The notes under the pieces were generated by a model. That model searched no databases and was not told where the DNA came from. It worked only from the letters and a program-made list of their open reading frames with translations. The translations under genes were made by a program, and so were the position numbers. Positions 7,538 to 17,200 of a stretch of 35,653 nucleotides of DNA are shown here, piece after piece. The stretch covers positions 1-35,653 of the forward strand of contig JAEEPS010000027.1 of assembly GCA_016284875.1 (NCBI GenBank). The letters run 5' to 3'. The first letter of the stretch is position 1, and each line of letters opens with the position of its first letter. Source of the DNA: Salinivirgaceae bacterium (GTDB lineage Bacteria; Bacteroidota; Bacteroidia; Bacteroidales; SZUA-534).

Positions 7538-8380
7538 ATGGTCACAAATGAAGATGCAGCGAGATTAATTACAGCCATCAAGACATCGTCTACTTACGAT
7601 TTCACGGACTATTCTGACAAATCGTTCTGCCGAAGGATTGAGAAAATATTGTTAGACAACAATATGGACCTGAACCAACTCATTCACAAGATTGGCAAAG
7701 ACAAAGATTTCCTTGAGCAGATGGTCAAAGACATCACCGTCAACACCACAGAGTTGTTCCGCAACCCCGAAATGTGGCAAACCCTTCGCTATCACATACT
7801 TCCGAAGTTCAAAAAGAACCGTTCGATATTCATTTGGCACGCAGGCTGCTCAAGCGGTCAGGAAATCTACTCGATGCTCATCCTGCTCAACGAGTTGGGG
7901 ATGTTCGACCAGGCCAAAGTGTTCGCCACCGACATCAACACCGACATGCTCGAAGCCGCCAAAGCGGGACAGTACAAATACCGCTTCAATTTGGGCTATC
8001 TCGACAATTTCGACAAGGTGATAAAGGAAAACCCCTTCAACTTCGAAGACAAGGTTGACGTTCCTTACGAGAAATATTTCGACATCGACAAGGTGAAAGA
8101 CACCATCCAGATGAAGCCGTTCCTGCGCGAGAAAGCCGTTTTCCGCAAGCACGACCTTGTGAAGGACGGCAACGTCTTTTACTCGAAGTTCGACCTGATT
8201 TTCTGCCGCAACGTGATTATCTACTTCAACAACAAGTTGCAAAGCCGCGTCATCGACATGTTCAACGGCAGTCTGAACCGCGACGGATATCTTATTTTAG
8301 GCTCGCACGAAAGCATTTTGGGCGCTTCGGCCAACAATTTCGAGCGGTCGAAAGGATTTTACAAGAAAAAACAGATGTAG
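7538..8380 (+). CDS. cheR: CheR-type SAM-dependent protein methyltransferase
   Basis: 280 residues; CheR enzymes methylate glutamates on receptor coiled coils using S-adenosylmethionine. Visible elements are an N-terminal helical CheR domain, NTTELFRNP (70-77), the SAM-binding motif I HAGCSSGQEIYS (101-112, equivalent to the usual SAGCSTGEEPYS), the acidic ATDIN motif ending strand beta2 (130-134), and FDLIFCRNVIIYF followed by LGSHES. The protein looks catalytically complete. It is the first gene of a ten-gene run and is followed after two bases by a degenerate paralogue. No chemoreceptor gene is in the window, so the substrate is unknown. Confidence 0.92.
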   Translation: MVTNEDAARLITAIKTSSTYDFTDYSDKSFCRRIEKILLDNNMDLNQLIHKIGKDKDFLEQMVKDITVNTTELFRNPEMWQTLRYHILPKFKKNRSIFIWHAGCSSGQEIYSMLILLNELGMFDQAKVFATDINTDMLEAAKAGQYKYRFNLGYLDNFDKVIKENPFNFEDKVDVPYEKYFDIDKVKDTIQMKPFLREKAVFRKHDLVKDGNVFYSKFDLIFCRNVIIYFNNKLQSRVIDMFNGSLNRDGYLILGSHESILGASANNFERSKGFYKKKQM

Positions 8381-8382
8381 TT

Positions 8383-9213
8383 ATGGTTGAGAATATAGGC
8401 ATAGTAGATACTCGAAACATTATCAGCGCTGTAACTGACACCTACGGCTTTGATATGTCGGATTACACGTTCACGATACTCAAGCGGCGGCTGATTCACG
8501 CCATTAACACGTTCGGCAGCCATTCGGCCGACGATTTCGCCGACAAAATCCGCAGAAAAGTCATCGCTCTCGACGACTTCCTGTTCACCGTGTCGCTCGA
8601 AGTCACCGAATTCTTCCGCGACCCGTCGTTGTGGCGCGAACTGCGCGACAAGTACCTTTCGGAAATCAGCCGCGCCGCCGACAGCCGAATTTGGATGCCC
8701 AACGTCACTTCAGGCGACGAGTTGTTCTCTTTGGCAATCGTCATGAACGAAGGTGGCCTGCAAGGCAAGATAAAAATTGACGCTTCGTGCCCGTCACAAA
8801 AACATGTTGAACTCGTTAAAAAAGGCGGCAACTACGATCAAAAGAAAATCGAAGTCAGCGAAGCCAACTACACACGATATGTGGGCAAGACACAATTCGC
8901 ATCATACTACACACTCTCTGACAATCGGGCCATAATGAAGCCGACACTGCTCAACGACGTCACACTCGATGTGCAGACCGACATTCTGAACGCCAGTCCG
9001 TCAAAGAAATACAAGATGGTGATTTACCGCAACAAACTGCTGCAATTCAACATCCCGCTGTACGACAAGGTTATACGTAAACTGGTCGACAGCCTTGAGA
9101 TTGGCGGCTATCTGGTGATTGGCAACATGGAAACGCTTGAATATTCAGAAGCGAGCAAGAAATTGCAAATTGTGAACGCAAACGAAAAAATTTATAAAAA
9201 AAGGGTTGACTGA
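8383..9213 (+). CDS. Degenerate CheR-like protein, probably without methyltransferase activity
   Basis: 276 residues with the same overall layout as the preceding CheR: helical N-domain, VTEFFRDP (74-81), and C-terminal GGYLVIGNMETL matching the CheR GYLILGSHES region. The SAM site is not preserved: motif I is MPNVTSGDELFS (105-116) instead of HAGCSSGQEIYS, the TDIN acidic motif is KIDASCPS, and the FCRNVIIYF motif is IYRNKLLQF. The reading frame is full length, so this is a maintained pseudoenzyme rather than a decaying gene. It may bind substrate or partner with CheR. The stop overlaps the cheB start by one base. Confidence 0.85.
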   Translation: MVENIGIVDTRNIISAVTDTYGFDMSDYTFTILKRRLIHAINTFGSHSADDFADKIRRKVIALDDFLFTVSLEVTEFFRDPSLWRELRDKYLSEISRAADSRIWMPNVTSGDELFSLAIVMNEGGLQGKIKIDASCPSQKHVELVKKGGNYDQKKIEVSEANYTRYVGKTQFASYYTLSDNRAIMKPTLLNDVTLDVQTDILNASPSKKYKMVIYRNKLLQFNIPLYDKVIRKLVDSLEIGGYLVIGNMETLEYSEASKKLQIVNANEKIYKKRVD

Positions 9214-9776
9214 TGAATGATTACAAAGCCATAATGATTGGTGGTTCGGCAGGTAGTTTTCAAGTAGTTAGCCGAATTATAGCGGCGCTGCCAGCCAACT
9301 ATCCGCTGCCGATTCTGATGTGTCTGCACCGTCTGAAACACATCCGTTCGGGATTCGTTGAAGCACTGTCGATAAAATCGAACCTGCCAATAATCGAGCC
9401 GCACGACAAAGAGCCGCTCAAAGCCGGACGCATCTATCTTGCGCCCGCCAACTATCACATGTACATTGAGTTAGGCAACCGTTTCTCACTCTCGACCGAA
9501 GATGTGGTGAACCACTCGCGGCCGTCAATCGACCTTTCGTTCTTCTCGGCATCATACAATTTCAAGAAGAAACTTGTGGGCATCATATTGAGCGGCGCCA
9601 ACAAAGACGGCGCCCTTGGCCTGAAAAGCGTGACCGACAACGGCGGCCTGACCATCGTTCAGGACCCCAAAGAGTGCCAGGTGCCGACAATGACAACAGC
9701 ATCAATGAACGCCACAAAAGTGGATTATGTGTTCAGCACGAAACAAATTATTGATTTTTTACTTAAATTAGCCTGA
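9213..9776 (+). CDS. cheB: Stand-alone CheB methylesterase domain
   Basis: 187 residues; hydrolyses glutamyl methyl esters made by CheR. The protein is only the catalytic domain. The triad is visible: S12 in GGSAGS, H39 in CLHR and D132 in SGANKDGALG. The N-terminal receiver domain of classical CheB is absent, so its activity is not controlled by CheA phosphorylation in cis. The gene shares a TGATG junction with the CheR-like gene before it and is three bases from the next gene. Together with CheR it supplies a complete methylation-demethylation pair. Confidence 0.92.
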   Translation: MNDYKAIMIGGSAGSFQVVSRIIAALPANYPLPILMCLHRLKHIRSGFVEALSIKSNLPIIEPHDKEPLKAGRIYLAPANYHMYIELGNRFSLSTEDVVNHSRPSIDLSFFSASYNFKKKLVGIILSGANKDGALGLKSVTDNGGLTIVQDPKECQVPTMTTASMNATKVDYVFSTKQIIDFLLKLA

Positions 9777-9779
9777 TTT

Positions 9780-10535
9780 ATGGACGAACTTCTGAAATAT
9801 CGGCAAAAAATTACAGGATGGACGATTTTCCTAATCGCCATCAGCGTTGCCGCCATAGCAATAATGCTGGCCGCCGCCCCGAATTTTGGCAAAAACAGTT
9901 ACGCGCTCATACTGCTGCTGATTATTGTGGCGCAAATACTTATCGCTTCAAAAATCGGAATGATGGGTACAAAAATCACATCAATCTACATGAAAGCCGA
10001 AGAAGAGCGTGCCGCCGTCAGCCAGATAACCGACGACCAGTATGAGAAGGAAGTTGACCAAAAAATGAAGGAAACCGCCGACTCAGGATTCGACCTGAAA
10101 GCGCTGCTCGACAAAACAGGGAAAAACAGCGACTGGAAAAGTTTCGGCGACGCCCTGCTCTACGCCTTCTCAAAACAAATGGACGTTGCAGTCGGCATCG
10201 TATTCCAAAACACCGACGACGTGTTCAGCCCCACTGCGACATTCGCCTACTACAACGACGAATTGCCACAATCGTTCAAAATCGGCGAAGGCCTTTCGGG
10301 ACAAGTCGCAAAAGACAGGAAACCAATGTTTTTGAACGACTTACCGAGCAAAAGTCTGATGATTGTCTCGGGTTTGGGACAGATAGAAGTGAACAATTTG
10401 GCAATAATTCCAATTTTAAAGGACGACAATGCTGTTGGATTAATAGAAATCGCTACCTTTAAGCCCTTTGAAAATGGGTTTGTGAATAAAATAGACGAAA
10501 TTTCAAATGCAATAGGCGGCGTTGCCCCGCTATAA
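9780..10535 (+). CDS. Membrane-anchored GAF-domain protein
   Basis: 251 residues. Two hydrophobic helices (about 14-33 and 41-60) anchor it in the inner membrane. A short charged linker follows, then a GAF domain (about 105-248) with the pattern FKIGEGLSGQVAKDRKP and NLAIIPILKDDNAVGLIEIATF. There is no kinase, phosphatase or DNA-binding output domain, so it is likely a sensor or scaffold subunit. The architecture resembles the N-terminal part of the next gene product (two helices plus GAF, with GEGLVGQ), suggesting that the two arose by duplication and may interact. The ligand is unknown. Confidence 0.8.
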   Translation: MDELLKYRQKITGWTIFLIAISVAAIAIMLAAAPNFGKNSYALILLLIIVAQILIASKIGMMGTKITSIYMKAEEERAAVSQITDDQYEKEVDQKMKETADSGFDLKALLDKTGKNSDWKSFGDALLYAFSKQMDVAVGIVFQNTDDVFSPTATFAYYNDELPQSFKIGEGLSGQVAKDRKPMFLNDLPSKSLMIVSGLGQIEVNNLAIIPILKDDNAVGLIEIATFKPFENGFVNKIDEISNAIGGVAPL

Positions 10536-10549
10536 AGAGTTGAAGCACA

Positions 10550-13177
10550 ATGGAAGCGTTTATCGACAAAATAAAACGGATATTTATATATAAGGTGAAC
10601 AACAGGATAAACTTCACCCCGACTCTTGTTGGATTGGGCGTGATTATCCTTGTTCTGTCGTGGATAATTGGCTTTATGAATAACGACGCCCCCGCATCGT
10701 TGAGCAGCCTTGCCGAATTGCACAAAACATCGCCGTCATATTTCATAATCGACCTTCTGCCGATAATTCTGGGCATTTTGGGCTTTGCCTTCACAAAATC
10801 GCAGCAGGAAACCATCGACTCACTCGAAAGCCAGATTTCCGAAAAGGACCACGTAATTAATATGAACGCCCTTTTCGCAAAGAAGATTGGTGAAGGCGAC
10901 CTTGCCGCCAACGATGCCGAAATCAATGACAACGACATTCTTGGCCACTCTCTGAAAAAAATGCGCGAGAACCTTGCGCTGACCAACGAGAAAGAGAAAG
11001 AGCAGAACTGGATTGCCAAAGGAAAGGATACCATTTCTGACATTCTTCGTCTGCAAAACGATTTGGGCAATCTCTCATATCTCACATTGGTTGAACTCAT
11101 TAAGTATATCGACGTTATCCAGGGTGCGTTCTACATCTACAACGAAGAAGACAAGACACTCGAGAACACGGCAACATACGCCTACAACCGCAGGAAATAC
11201 ATTGATGCAAAATTCCAGATTGGCGAAGGACTTGTAGGCCAGTGCGCCTACGAGATGGATGTCATCTACCGCCGCGAGATTCCCGATGATTTTGTGACCA
11301 TCACAAGCGGTATTTTGGGCGACAAGAAACCAAACTCACTGCTGCTTGTTCCGCTCATCACTGATGAGAAACTGCAGGGCGTGCTCGAATTCGCATCGCT
11401 CAAAGACGACATCAGCGAACTGAAAATCAGATTCTTGAAAGAACTGAGCGATATCATCGCCCGCACCATCTTCAACCTGAAAGTCAACACCCGCACTGAG
11501 AAACTGCTGAAAGACGCTCAGGAAATGACCGAGGAACTGAAGGAGAACGAAGAGGAACTTCGCCAGAATGCTGAAGAGATGCGCGCCACTCACGAGGAAC
11601 TGGAGAAAACCAACTCGAATCTGCAAACTCAGATCCGCGCGGTTGAAAACGCACAGAAACGTCAGCATGCATTGTTGGAAAACGCATCAGAAATCATCTC
11701 AATCTACGATGAGGAGATGAAACTGAAATACATAAGTCCGTCAGTAACAAATATTTACGGCTATACAATCGCTGAAATGATGGCAGGCAAAGACCTTGAG
11801 CGTCTTACCGCCAAAGGCGTGAAAGAATTCACTGAAACATTCGGCAAACTTGTGGAAGACCCAAGTATGACCGCCACCATTCAGTATACTTATATGCGTA
11901 AGGACGGTCAGAAGATTTACATCGAATCAACTGGTCGAAACCTTCTCGAAGACCCAGCCATCAATGGCTTGATTATCAACTCTCGAGACATTACCGAACG
12001 TAAGCGCGCCGAAAAAGAGGAACGCATGAAGAGTAAGATGCAGTCATTGTCAGAGAACTCTCTCGACTTGATTCTGCGTATCGGCACCAACGGGCAGTTC
12101 TTCTACGCCAACCCAATGGTTAAAACATTCACGGGCATTGAAACAACCGACATCATAAACAAGAATCTTGACGATGTGGCATTCGAGCCAACCATCAAAG
12201 AGTTCTTCAGCGAGGCTGTCAAAACCGTGAGAAGCACCAACAGCAAGCATGATGCCGAGGTAACATTCCCAACCACATTTGGCGACCGCATTATGCAGGT
12301 GAACGCCATCCCTGAGTTCAGCGATGATAACAAGGAGTTGGAAACAATCCTGTTCGTTGCTCACGACATCACCGAGCAGAAGATGGTTGAAATCGAGATT
12401 CAGGAGAAGAACAAGGCCATCACCGAGAGTATCAACTACGCTAAACGAATTCAGACGGCCATTCTGCCGAACACCAAGTTCATTCAGGAGTTCCTGCCGA
12501 AATCGTTCATCTTCTACCGCCCGAAAGACGTGGTCAGCGGCGATTTCCCGTGGTTCTTCAAGAAAGGCGACGACTTGTTTATCGCCGTTGTCGACTGTAC
12601 AGGTCATGGCGTGCCAGGCGCACTGCTCTCGTTCATCGGCTACTTCACGCTGAACAACGTGGTTGACCACTACGATAACATTGATGCAGGTGTCATTCTC
12701 GACAAACTTCATGAGGGTGTGCGCACCACTTTGAAGCAAGACCGAATCGACACCGAGGCTCGTGACGGTATGGACGTTGCGCTCTGCAAAATAAACTTGA
12801 AGAAAAATATTCTTGAATTTGCAGGTGCACACAGACCACTTTACTTATTGAGAGGCAACGAGTTAACCCAGTACAAGGGCAGTCATAAGGCAATTGGTGG
12901 TATACCATTAGGTAAAAAACCTGAAGCGGATTTTGAAAATCATTTAATAAATTTGGAGCCAAAAGACAGAGTGTTCTTTTTCTCCGACGGTCTGCCAGAC
13001 CAAGTCAGTGGCGAAACTGGACGGAAATACCAGGCAAGCCGCATCCGCGAATTGCTTGTAGAACACTATGATGTTGAGATATATGACTATGAAAAAATCA
13101 TTTACGATGATTTCATAGCCTACAAAGGAGACTATAAACAAGTCGATGATATATTGTTAATAGGAATTGAATTTTAA
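10550..13177 (+). CDS. Membrane GAF-PAS-PAS-SpoIIE/PP2C phosphatase (SiaA-like)
   Basis: 875 residues. Order: two membrane helices (about 22-44 and 64-84), a HAMP-like stretch (95-150), GAF (about 165-315, FQIGEGLVGQCA), a Glu-rich coiled coil (about 320-375), PAS1 (about 375-495, ending in NSRDITERKRAE), PAS2 (about 505-625, AHDITEQK), and a SpoIIE-type PP2C phosphatase (about 655-875). Metal and active-site motifs are present: D665 in VSGDF, D682 in VDCTGHGVPGALLS, D813 in FFSDGLPDQ and D867 in VDDILLIG. SGDFPWF has proline where tyrosine is usual. SpoIIE phosphatases dephosphorylate anti-anti-sigma-like proteins; the SiaC homologue two genes downstream is the obvious substrate. Confidence 0.9.
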   Translation: MEAFIDKIKRIFIYKVNNRINFTPTLVGLGVIILVLSWIIGFMNNDAPASLSSLAELHKTSPSYFIIDLLPIILGILGFAFTKSQQETIDSLESQISEKDHVINMNALFAKKIGEGDLAANDAEINDNDILGHSLKKMRENLALTNEKEKEQNWIAKGKDTISDILRLQNDLGNLSYLTLVELIKYIDVIQGAFYIYNEEDKTLENTATYAYNRRKYIDAKFQIGEGLVGQCAYEMDVIYRREIPDDFVTITSGILGDKKPNSLLLVPLITDEKLQGVLEFASLKDDISELKIRFLKELSDIIARTIFNLKVNTRTEKLLKDAQEMTEELKENEEELRQNAEEMRATHEELEKTNSNLQTQIRAVENAQKRQHALLENASEIISIYDEEMKLKYISPSVTNIYGYTIAEMMAGKDLERLTAKGVKEFTETFGKLVEDPSMTATIQYTYMRKDGQKIYIESTGRNLLEDPAINGLIINSRDITERKRAEKEERMKSKMQSLSENSLDLILRIGTNGQFFYANPMVKTFTGIETTDIINKNLDDVAFEPTIKEFFSEAVKTVRSTNSKHDAEVTFPTTFGDRIMQVNAIPEFSDDNKELETILFVAHDITEQKMVEIEIQEKNKAITESINYAKRIQTAILPNTKFIQEFLPKSFIFYRPKDVVSGDFPWFFKKGDDLFIAVVDCTGHGVPGALLSFIGYFTLNNVVDHYDNIDAGVILDKLHEGVRTTLKQDRIDTEARDGMDVALCKINLKKNILEFAGAHRPLYLLRGNELTQYKGSHKAIGGIPLGKKPEADFENHLINLEPKDRVFFFSDGLPDQVSGETGRKYQASRIRELLVEHYDVEIYDYEKIIYDDFIAYKGDYKQVDDILLIGIEF

Positions 13178-13196
13178 TTAAAAAAAGGACACAGCT

Positions 13197-13775
13197 ATGG
13201 ATGGAAACAACGACTTTCTAGAATTTGTCTATAGTTTTAACGAGTCTATGGAGAGCAAGAACGTCAAATTGGTGTATAAGGGAGAAATCTCACACCAAGT
13301 GACCAAGGCTTTCACATCGCTCACTGAAACCAATATGATGGTTGAAGAGGAATCGAACTCTGTACAAAAAAAAGTATTCCATGTGATTGTGGAATTCCTC
13401 CAAAACATCAGCAAACACGCAGACTACATGGACAATGAGGAAGGCCATGAAGAAGGCAGTGGTGTATTTCTAGTGTGCAAAGACGAAGAAAACTATGTTA
13501 TCACAACTGGTAATATTCTTCAGAAACACAAAGAATCAGTCATTGCCGAAGTTCTAGACAAAATCAACTCCTTAGATAAAGAAGGATTGAAGGCATTGTA
13601 TAAGCAACAGATCAAAGAAGGTCGCTTGTCAGACAAAGGTGGCGCCGGACTTGGCTTCATCGACATTGCGAAGAAGACAGGCAACCCCTTAGCGTACAAA
13701 TTCGTTCCTATTAACGACGATTACTCGTTCTTTATAATATCATCGACCATATCACGGACTCAAAATTTTGATTAA
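13197..13775 (+). CDS. siaB: SiaB-family protein kinase (DUF6272)
   Basis: 192-residue soluble protein. It has a GHKL/HATPase-like core: an N-box (VEFLQNISKHA, about residues 66-76) and a glycine-rich lid (GGAGLGFIDIAKKTG, about 150-164). In Pseudomonas aeruginosa, SiaB phosphorylates SiaC and the SiaA phosphatase reverses this. The order phosphatase-siaB-siaC matches that system. The gene lies 19 bases after the phosphatase and 18 before siaC. The family call rests on these motifs and on neighbourhood. Confidence 0.85.
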   Translation: MDGNNDFLEFVYSFNESMESKNVKLVYKGEISHQVTKAFTSLTETNMMVEEESNSVQKKVFHVIVEFLQNISKHADYMDNEEGHEEGSGVFLVCKDEENYVITTGNILQKHKESVIAEVLDKINSLDKEGLKALYKQQIKEGRLSDKGGAGLGFIDIAKKTGNPLAYKFVPINDDYSFFIISSTISRTQNFD

Positions 13776-13793
13776 CATATAATTAATTCTACT

Positions 13794-14177
13794 ATGGAGG
13801 TTATAAAAATTGTGGGGACTGACGATACCCCCAGCGTAACTCTTGATGTTGCAAATGAGATATTCGAAATATCCGGCAGATCGCTGCCTGAGGATGTTGC
13901 GGTATTCTATGAGCCAATTCTGGACTGGATTGACCGCTACTCAGAAGAAGCCACCGGTAAAACCATCTTCAACTTCAAGTTGGTGTATTTCAACACGGCA
14001 TCTTCAAAAATGATTCTGGACATTCTTCTGAAACTGGAAGAGATGCACGAAGCAGGCAAAGACGTGCTTGTTAGATGGCACTACCCAGAAGATGACGAAG
14101 ATATGGAAGAGGCTGGCGAAGAGTACGCCGACATTGTTGACGTGCCGTTTGAGCAAATCAGTTATTCGCTTGACTAA
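13794..14177 (+). CDS. siaC: SiaC-family phosphoprotein (DUF1987)
   Basis: 127 residues, acidic, soluble. Family hallmarks are TPSVTLD near the N-terminus, ISGRSLPEDVAVFYEPILDW (shortened: GRSLPEDVAVFY), YFNTASSK (65-72) and a WHYPEDDEDMEEAGEEYAD tail motif (key WHYPEDDEDMEEAGE). T68 in the FNTASSK motif lies at the same residue number as the phosphorylated Thr68 reported for P. aeruginosa SiaC. There unphosphorylated SiaC activates the cyclase SiaD; no cyclase gene is present here and the next gene encodes a transporter. Spacing to it is 33 bases. Confidence 0.9.
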   Translation: MEVIKIVGTDDTPSVTLDVANEIFEISGRSLPEDVAVFYEPILDWIDRYSEEATGKTIFNFKLVYFNTASSKMILDILLKLEEMHEAGKDVLVRWHYPEDDEDMEEAGEEYADIVDVPFEQISYSLD

Positions 14178-14210
14178 CAGACACGAAAGCATTAAAACAA
14201 ACACGTTTAG

Positions 14211-17200
14211 ATGAGTGAAGAGATTCTGAAGGCCTTAATGCAACTGTTTGCAATTATTGCAAAACAGGACGGAGGCGTAAAAGACAGCGAAATCGACTTT
14301 GTCGAAAATTTCCTTACTTCTCAATTGAGTTCCGACTTTGTTGAGGAGTATTTGGCTTTGTTCTACAAGCATGTAGGCATAAAGGATCGTAATTCACTAC
14401 ACGAAAATTCGGAAGAAGAGGTCAAACTCACATCCGTTAAGGACTCGGTAAAGATTCTTGGCATCTGCAAAAAGATCAACAAGACTCTGACCCAACAGCA
14501 GAAGGTTGTTGTTCTGGTCCGCCTGTTTGAGTTGGTTGCCGCCGACCGGCAGTTTACCGACCAGAGAATGGCCATCATCAATACAGCGGCTGAGGTATTT
14601 AACATCTCAGCCGAAGAATTTGAAAGCACCGAGAACTTCTGTCGTAAGGAGACTGTCGAAGAACTCGACATACCCAACATTCTTATAATCAACGACAAAG
14701 AACTTGAACTTAAGCAAGCCAAACACATCCAGATTGAAGAATTGGACAAAGAACTTGTCATTCTTCAGATTAAGAGTGTTGACCTTTACTTCACCAAATA
14801 TTTAGGCTCGCACGAGTTGGTGCTCAATGGTCTGCCGATAAAGAGCAACAAGATTTACTTGTTCGCAAACGGCAGCGCCATCCGTTTCCCGAAAGGCAAA
14901 CCGGTTTACTACAGCGATGTGGTATCGAAATACCTGTCGGACATTACATCGGCTAAAGTCACCTACAATGTCAACGACCTTGAGTTCCGGTTCAAAAACG
15001 GAGCCATCGGCCTGCGGAACATCAACCTGTCAGAAGAACAAGGCCGTCTGGTTGGCATCATGGGTGCCAGTGGTGCTGGTAAAACAACGCTTTTGAACGT
15101 GCTCACCGGCAACGAGTGCCCGTCGAAAGGCGAGGTGCTGATAAATGGCATCAATCTGCATACCGAAAAAGAAAAGATGGAAGGCGTTATTGGCTACATA
15201 CCGCAAGACGACCTTCTGATTGAGGAACTGACAGTTTACGAAAACCTTTATTTCAACGCCAAGTTGTGTTTCAAGGACATGACAGAAGAAGAGATAAAGG
15301 AACGCTGCGAGAAAACTCTCGCAAACCTTGGCCTGCTCGACAGGAAAGACCTGAAAGTAGGCTCACCGCTGCACAAAACCATCAGTGGCGGTCAGCGCAA
15401 ACGACTTAACATTGCGCTGGAACTTATCCGCGAACCGCCAATCCTGTTTGTCGATGAGCCGACATCGGGTTTGTCGTCGCGCGACTCTGAAAACGTGATG
15501 GACTTACTCCGCGAGCTTGCAATGAAAGGCAAACTCGTATTTGTTGTAATCCACCAACCATCGTCGGAAATCTACAAGATGTTCGATAAGATGGTGATCC
15601 TGGACACCGGCGGATACCTTATATATTATGGTAACCCGGTTGATGCCGTCACCTACTTCAAGAAAATCGACGGCCAGTTGAATGCCGACATAGGCGAATG
15701 CCCGTCATGCGGTAACGTCAATCCCGAACTTATTTTCAATATTATTGATGCTCAGGTGGTTGATGAGTTCGGTAAATACACCAACAAGCGTAAGGTTACA
15801 CCACCCGAATGGGAAAAGAAACGCGAGCAAAGCATTATCAGTCAGACCGATCCGAAGTATCTTGAAAAGTTCGCTGAAGAACAGGCCCGCATTGCCAAAG
15901 GCGATGAGGAACCACAAGAAAAAGCAAGAGAACTGGAACGTCTCGACTTGAAATTTCATGAGAAATACAAGGAATGCATTGATAAAATCAAACTTAAAGA
16001 CTTGCATGAGACTCCACCTAAATCGTTGGATATTCCGGGTTGGTTCCAGCAGGTGAAGATTTACTTCAAACGCGACTTCCTTGCAAAAATCAGCAACACA
16101 CAGTATTTGGTCCTGAATATTCTTGAGGCGCCCGCATTAGGCTTAATCCTCTCGTTCTTAATCAGATATATTGCTGACCCAAATTCTGATATCTATATTT
16201 TCTATGAGAATGCCAACATCCCCATCTACATATTCATGAGCCTGATTGTGGCCATGTTCCTTGGTTTGATGGTGAGTGGTGAGGAAATATTTAAGGACCA
16301 GAAGATTCTGAACCGCGAGAAATTCTTGAATTTGAGCCGTTCGACATATCTTGTGGCAAAAATTGCAATTCTGTTCATCATTTCAGCCATACAATCAATT
16401 CTGTTTGTATTGGTTGCCAATACGATTTTGGAAGTCAGAGGATTATGGTTCGAATACTGGTGGGCAATGTTCACAATTGCAACCTTCTCGAACTTAGTGG
16501 GCCTGATTCTGTCATCCACCTTTAACTCAGCCGTTACCATCTACATCATGATTCCGCTTGTGATGATTCCTCAGATGGCATTGGGCGGCGCAATGTTCAG
16601 TTTCGACAAGTTGAACCGAGCCATAGGCAGCATTGAGGGTGTTCCGCCGATTTGCGAATTCATTGCCACTCGCTGGGTATATGAAGGTTTGATGGTTCGG
16701 CAGTTCAAAGACAATGAGTACGAAAAAAAATTCTACGATATCCACAAACAGATAAGTGTGGGCAGTTATAAGACTACGCATTACCTGCCACAATTAATCG
16801 AAAGAATTGACTATTGCTCCGAAACGAGAATTCAAGACCTTACGACTAAGGAGGATATTGAAGATTACAAATGGAAACTGGCATTGCTCAAGAACGAGTT
16901 ATCAAAAGAGATGGTGCGCGTTCCTGACATTGAATTCAACTACGTGGAAGACCTTACTCCTGAAAAGTTCACACTCGAAGTCGGACTGAACACAAAAGAG
17001 TACATTCAAAAGTTAAATGTCTATTATGAAGACATGAATAACAATGCGAACAAAAAGAAGAATGCCATCATAGACTATTGGAACCAAAACAGTCCAAACT
17101 CACATAATCGTCTAAGAAACGCTTATCAAAACGAGGCCGTGAACGACATTGTTTGGAACTCTTACGAAAAGACTTATGTCAAATCATACAGAGACCATCT

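Noticed and set aside
7538..9776. A conventional chemotaxis operon
   Set aside because: Only CheR and CheB types are present. CheA, CheW, CheY, MCP and motility genes are absent from the window, and CheB has no receiver domain.
12050..12832. 260-codon minus-strand frame opposite the phosphatase gene
   Set aside because: The plus strand encodes clear PAS and SpoIIE motifs; the antisense frame has none.
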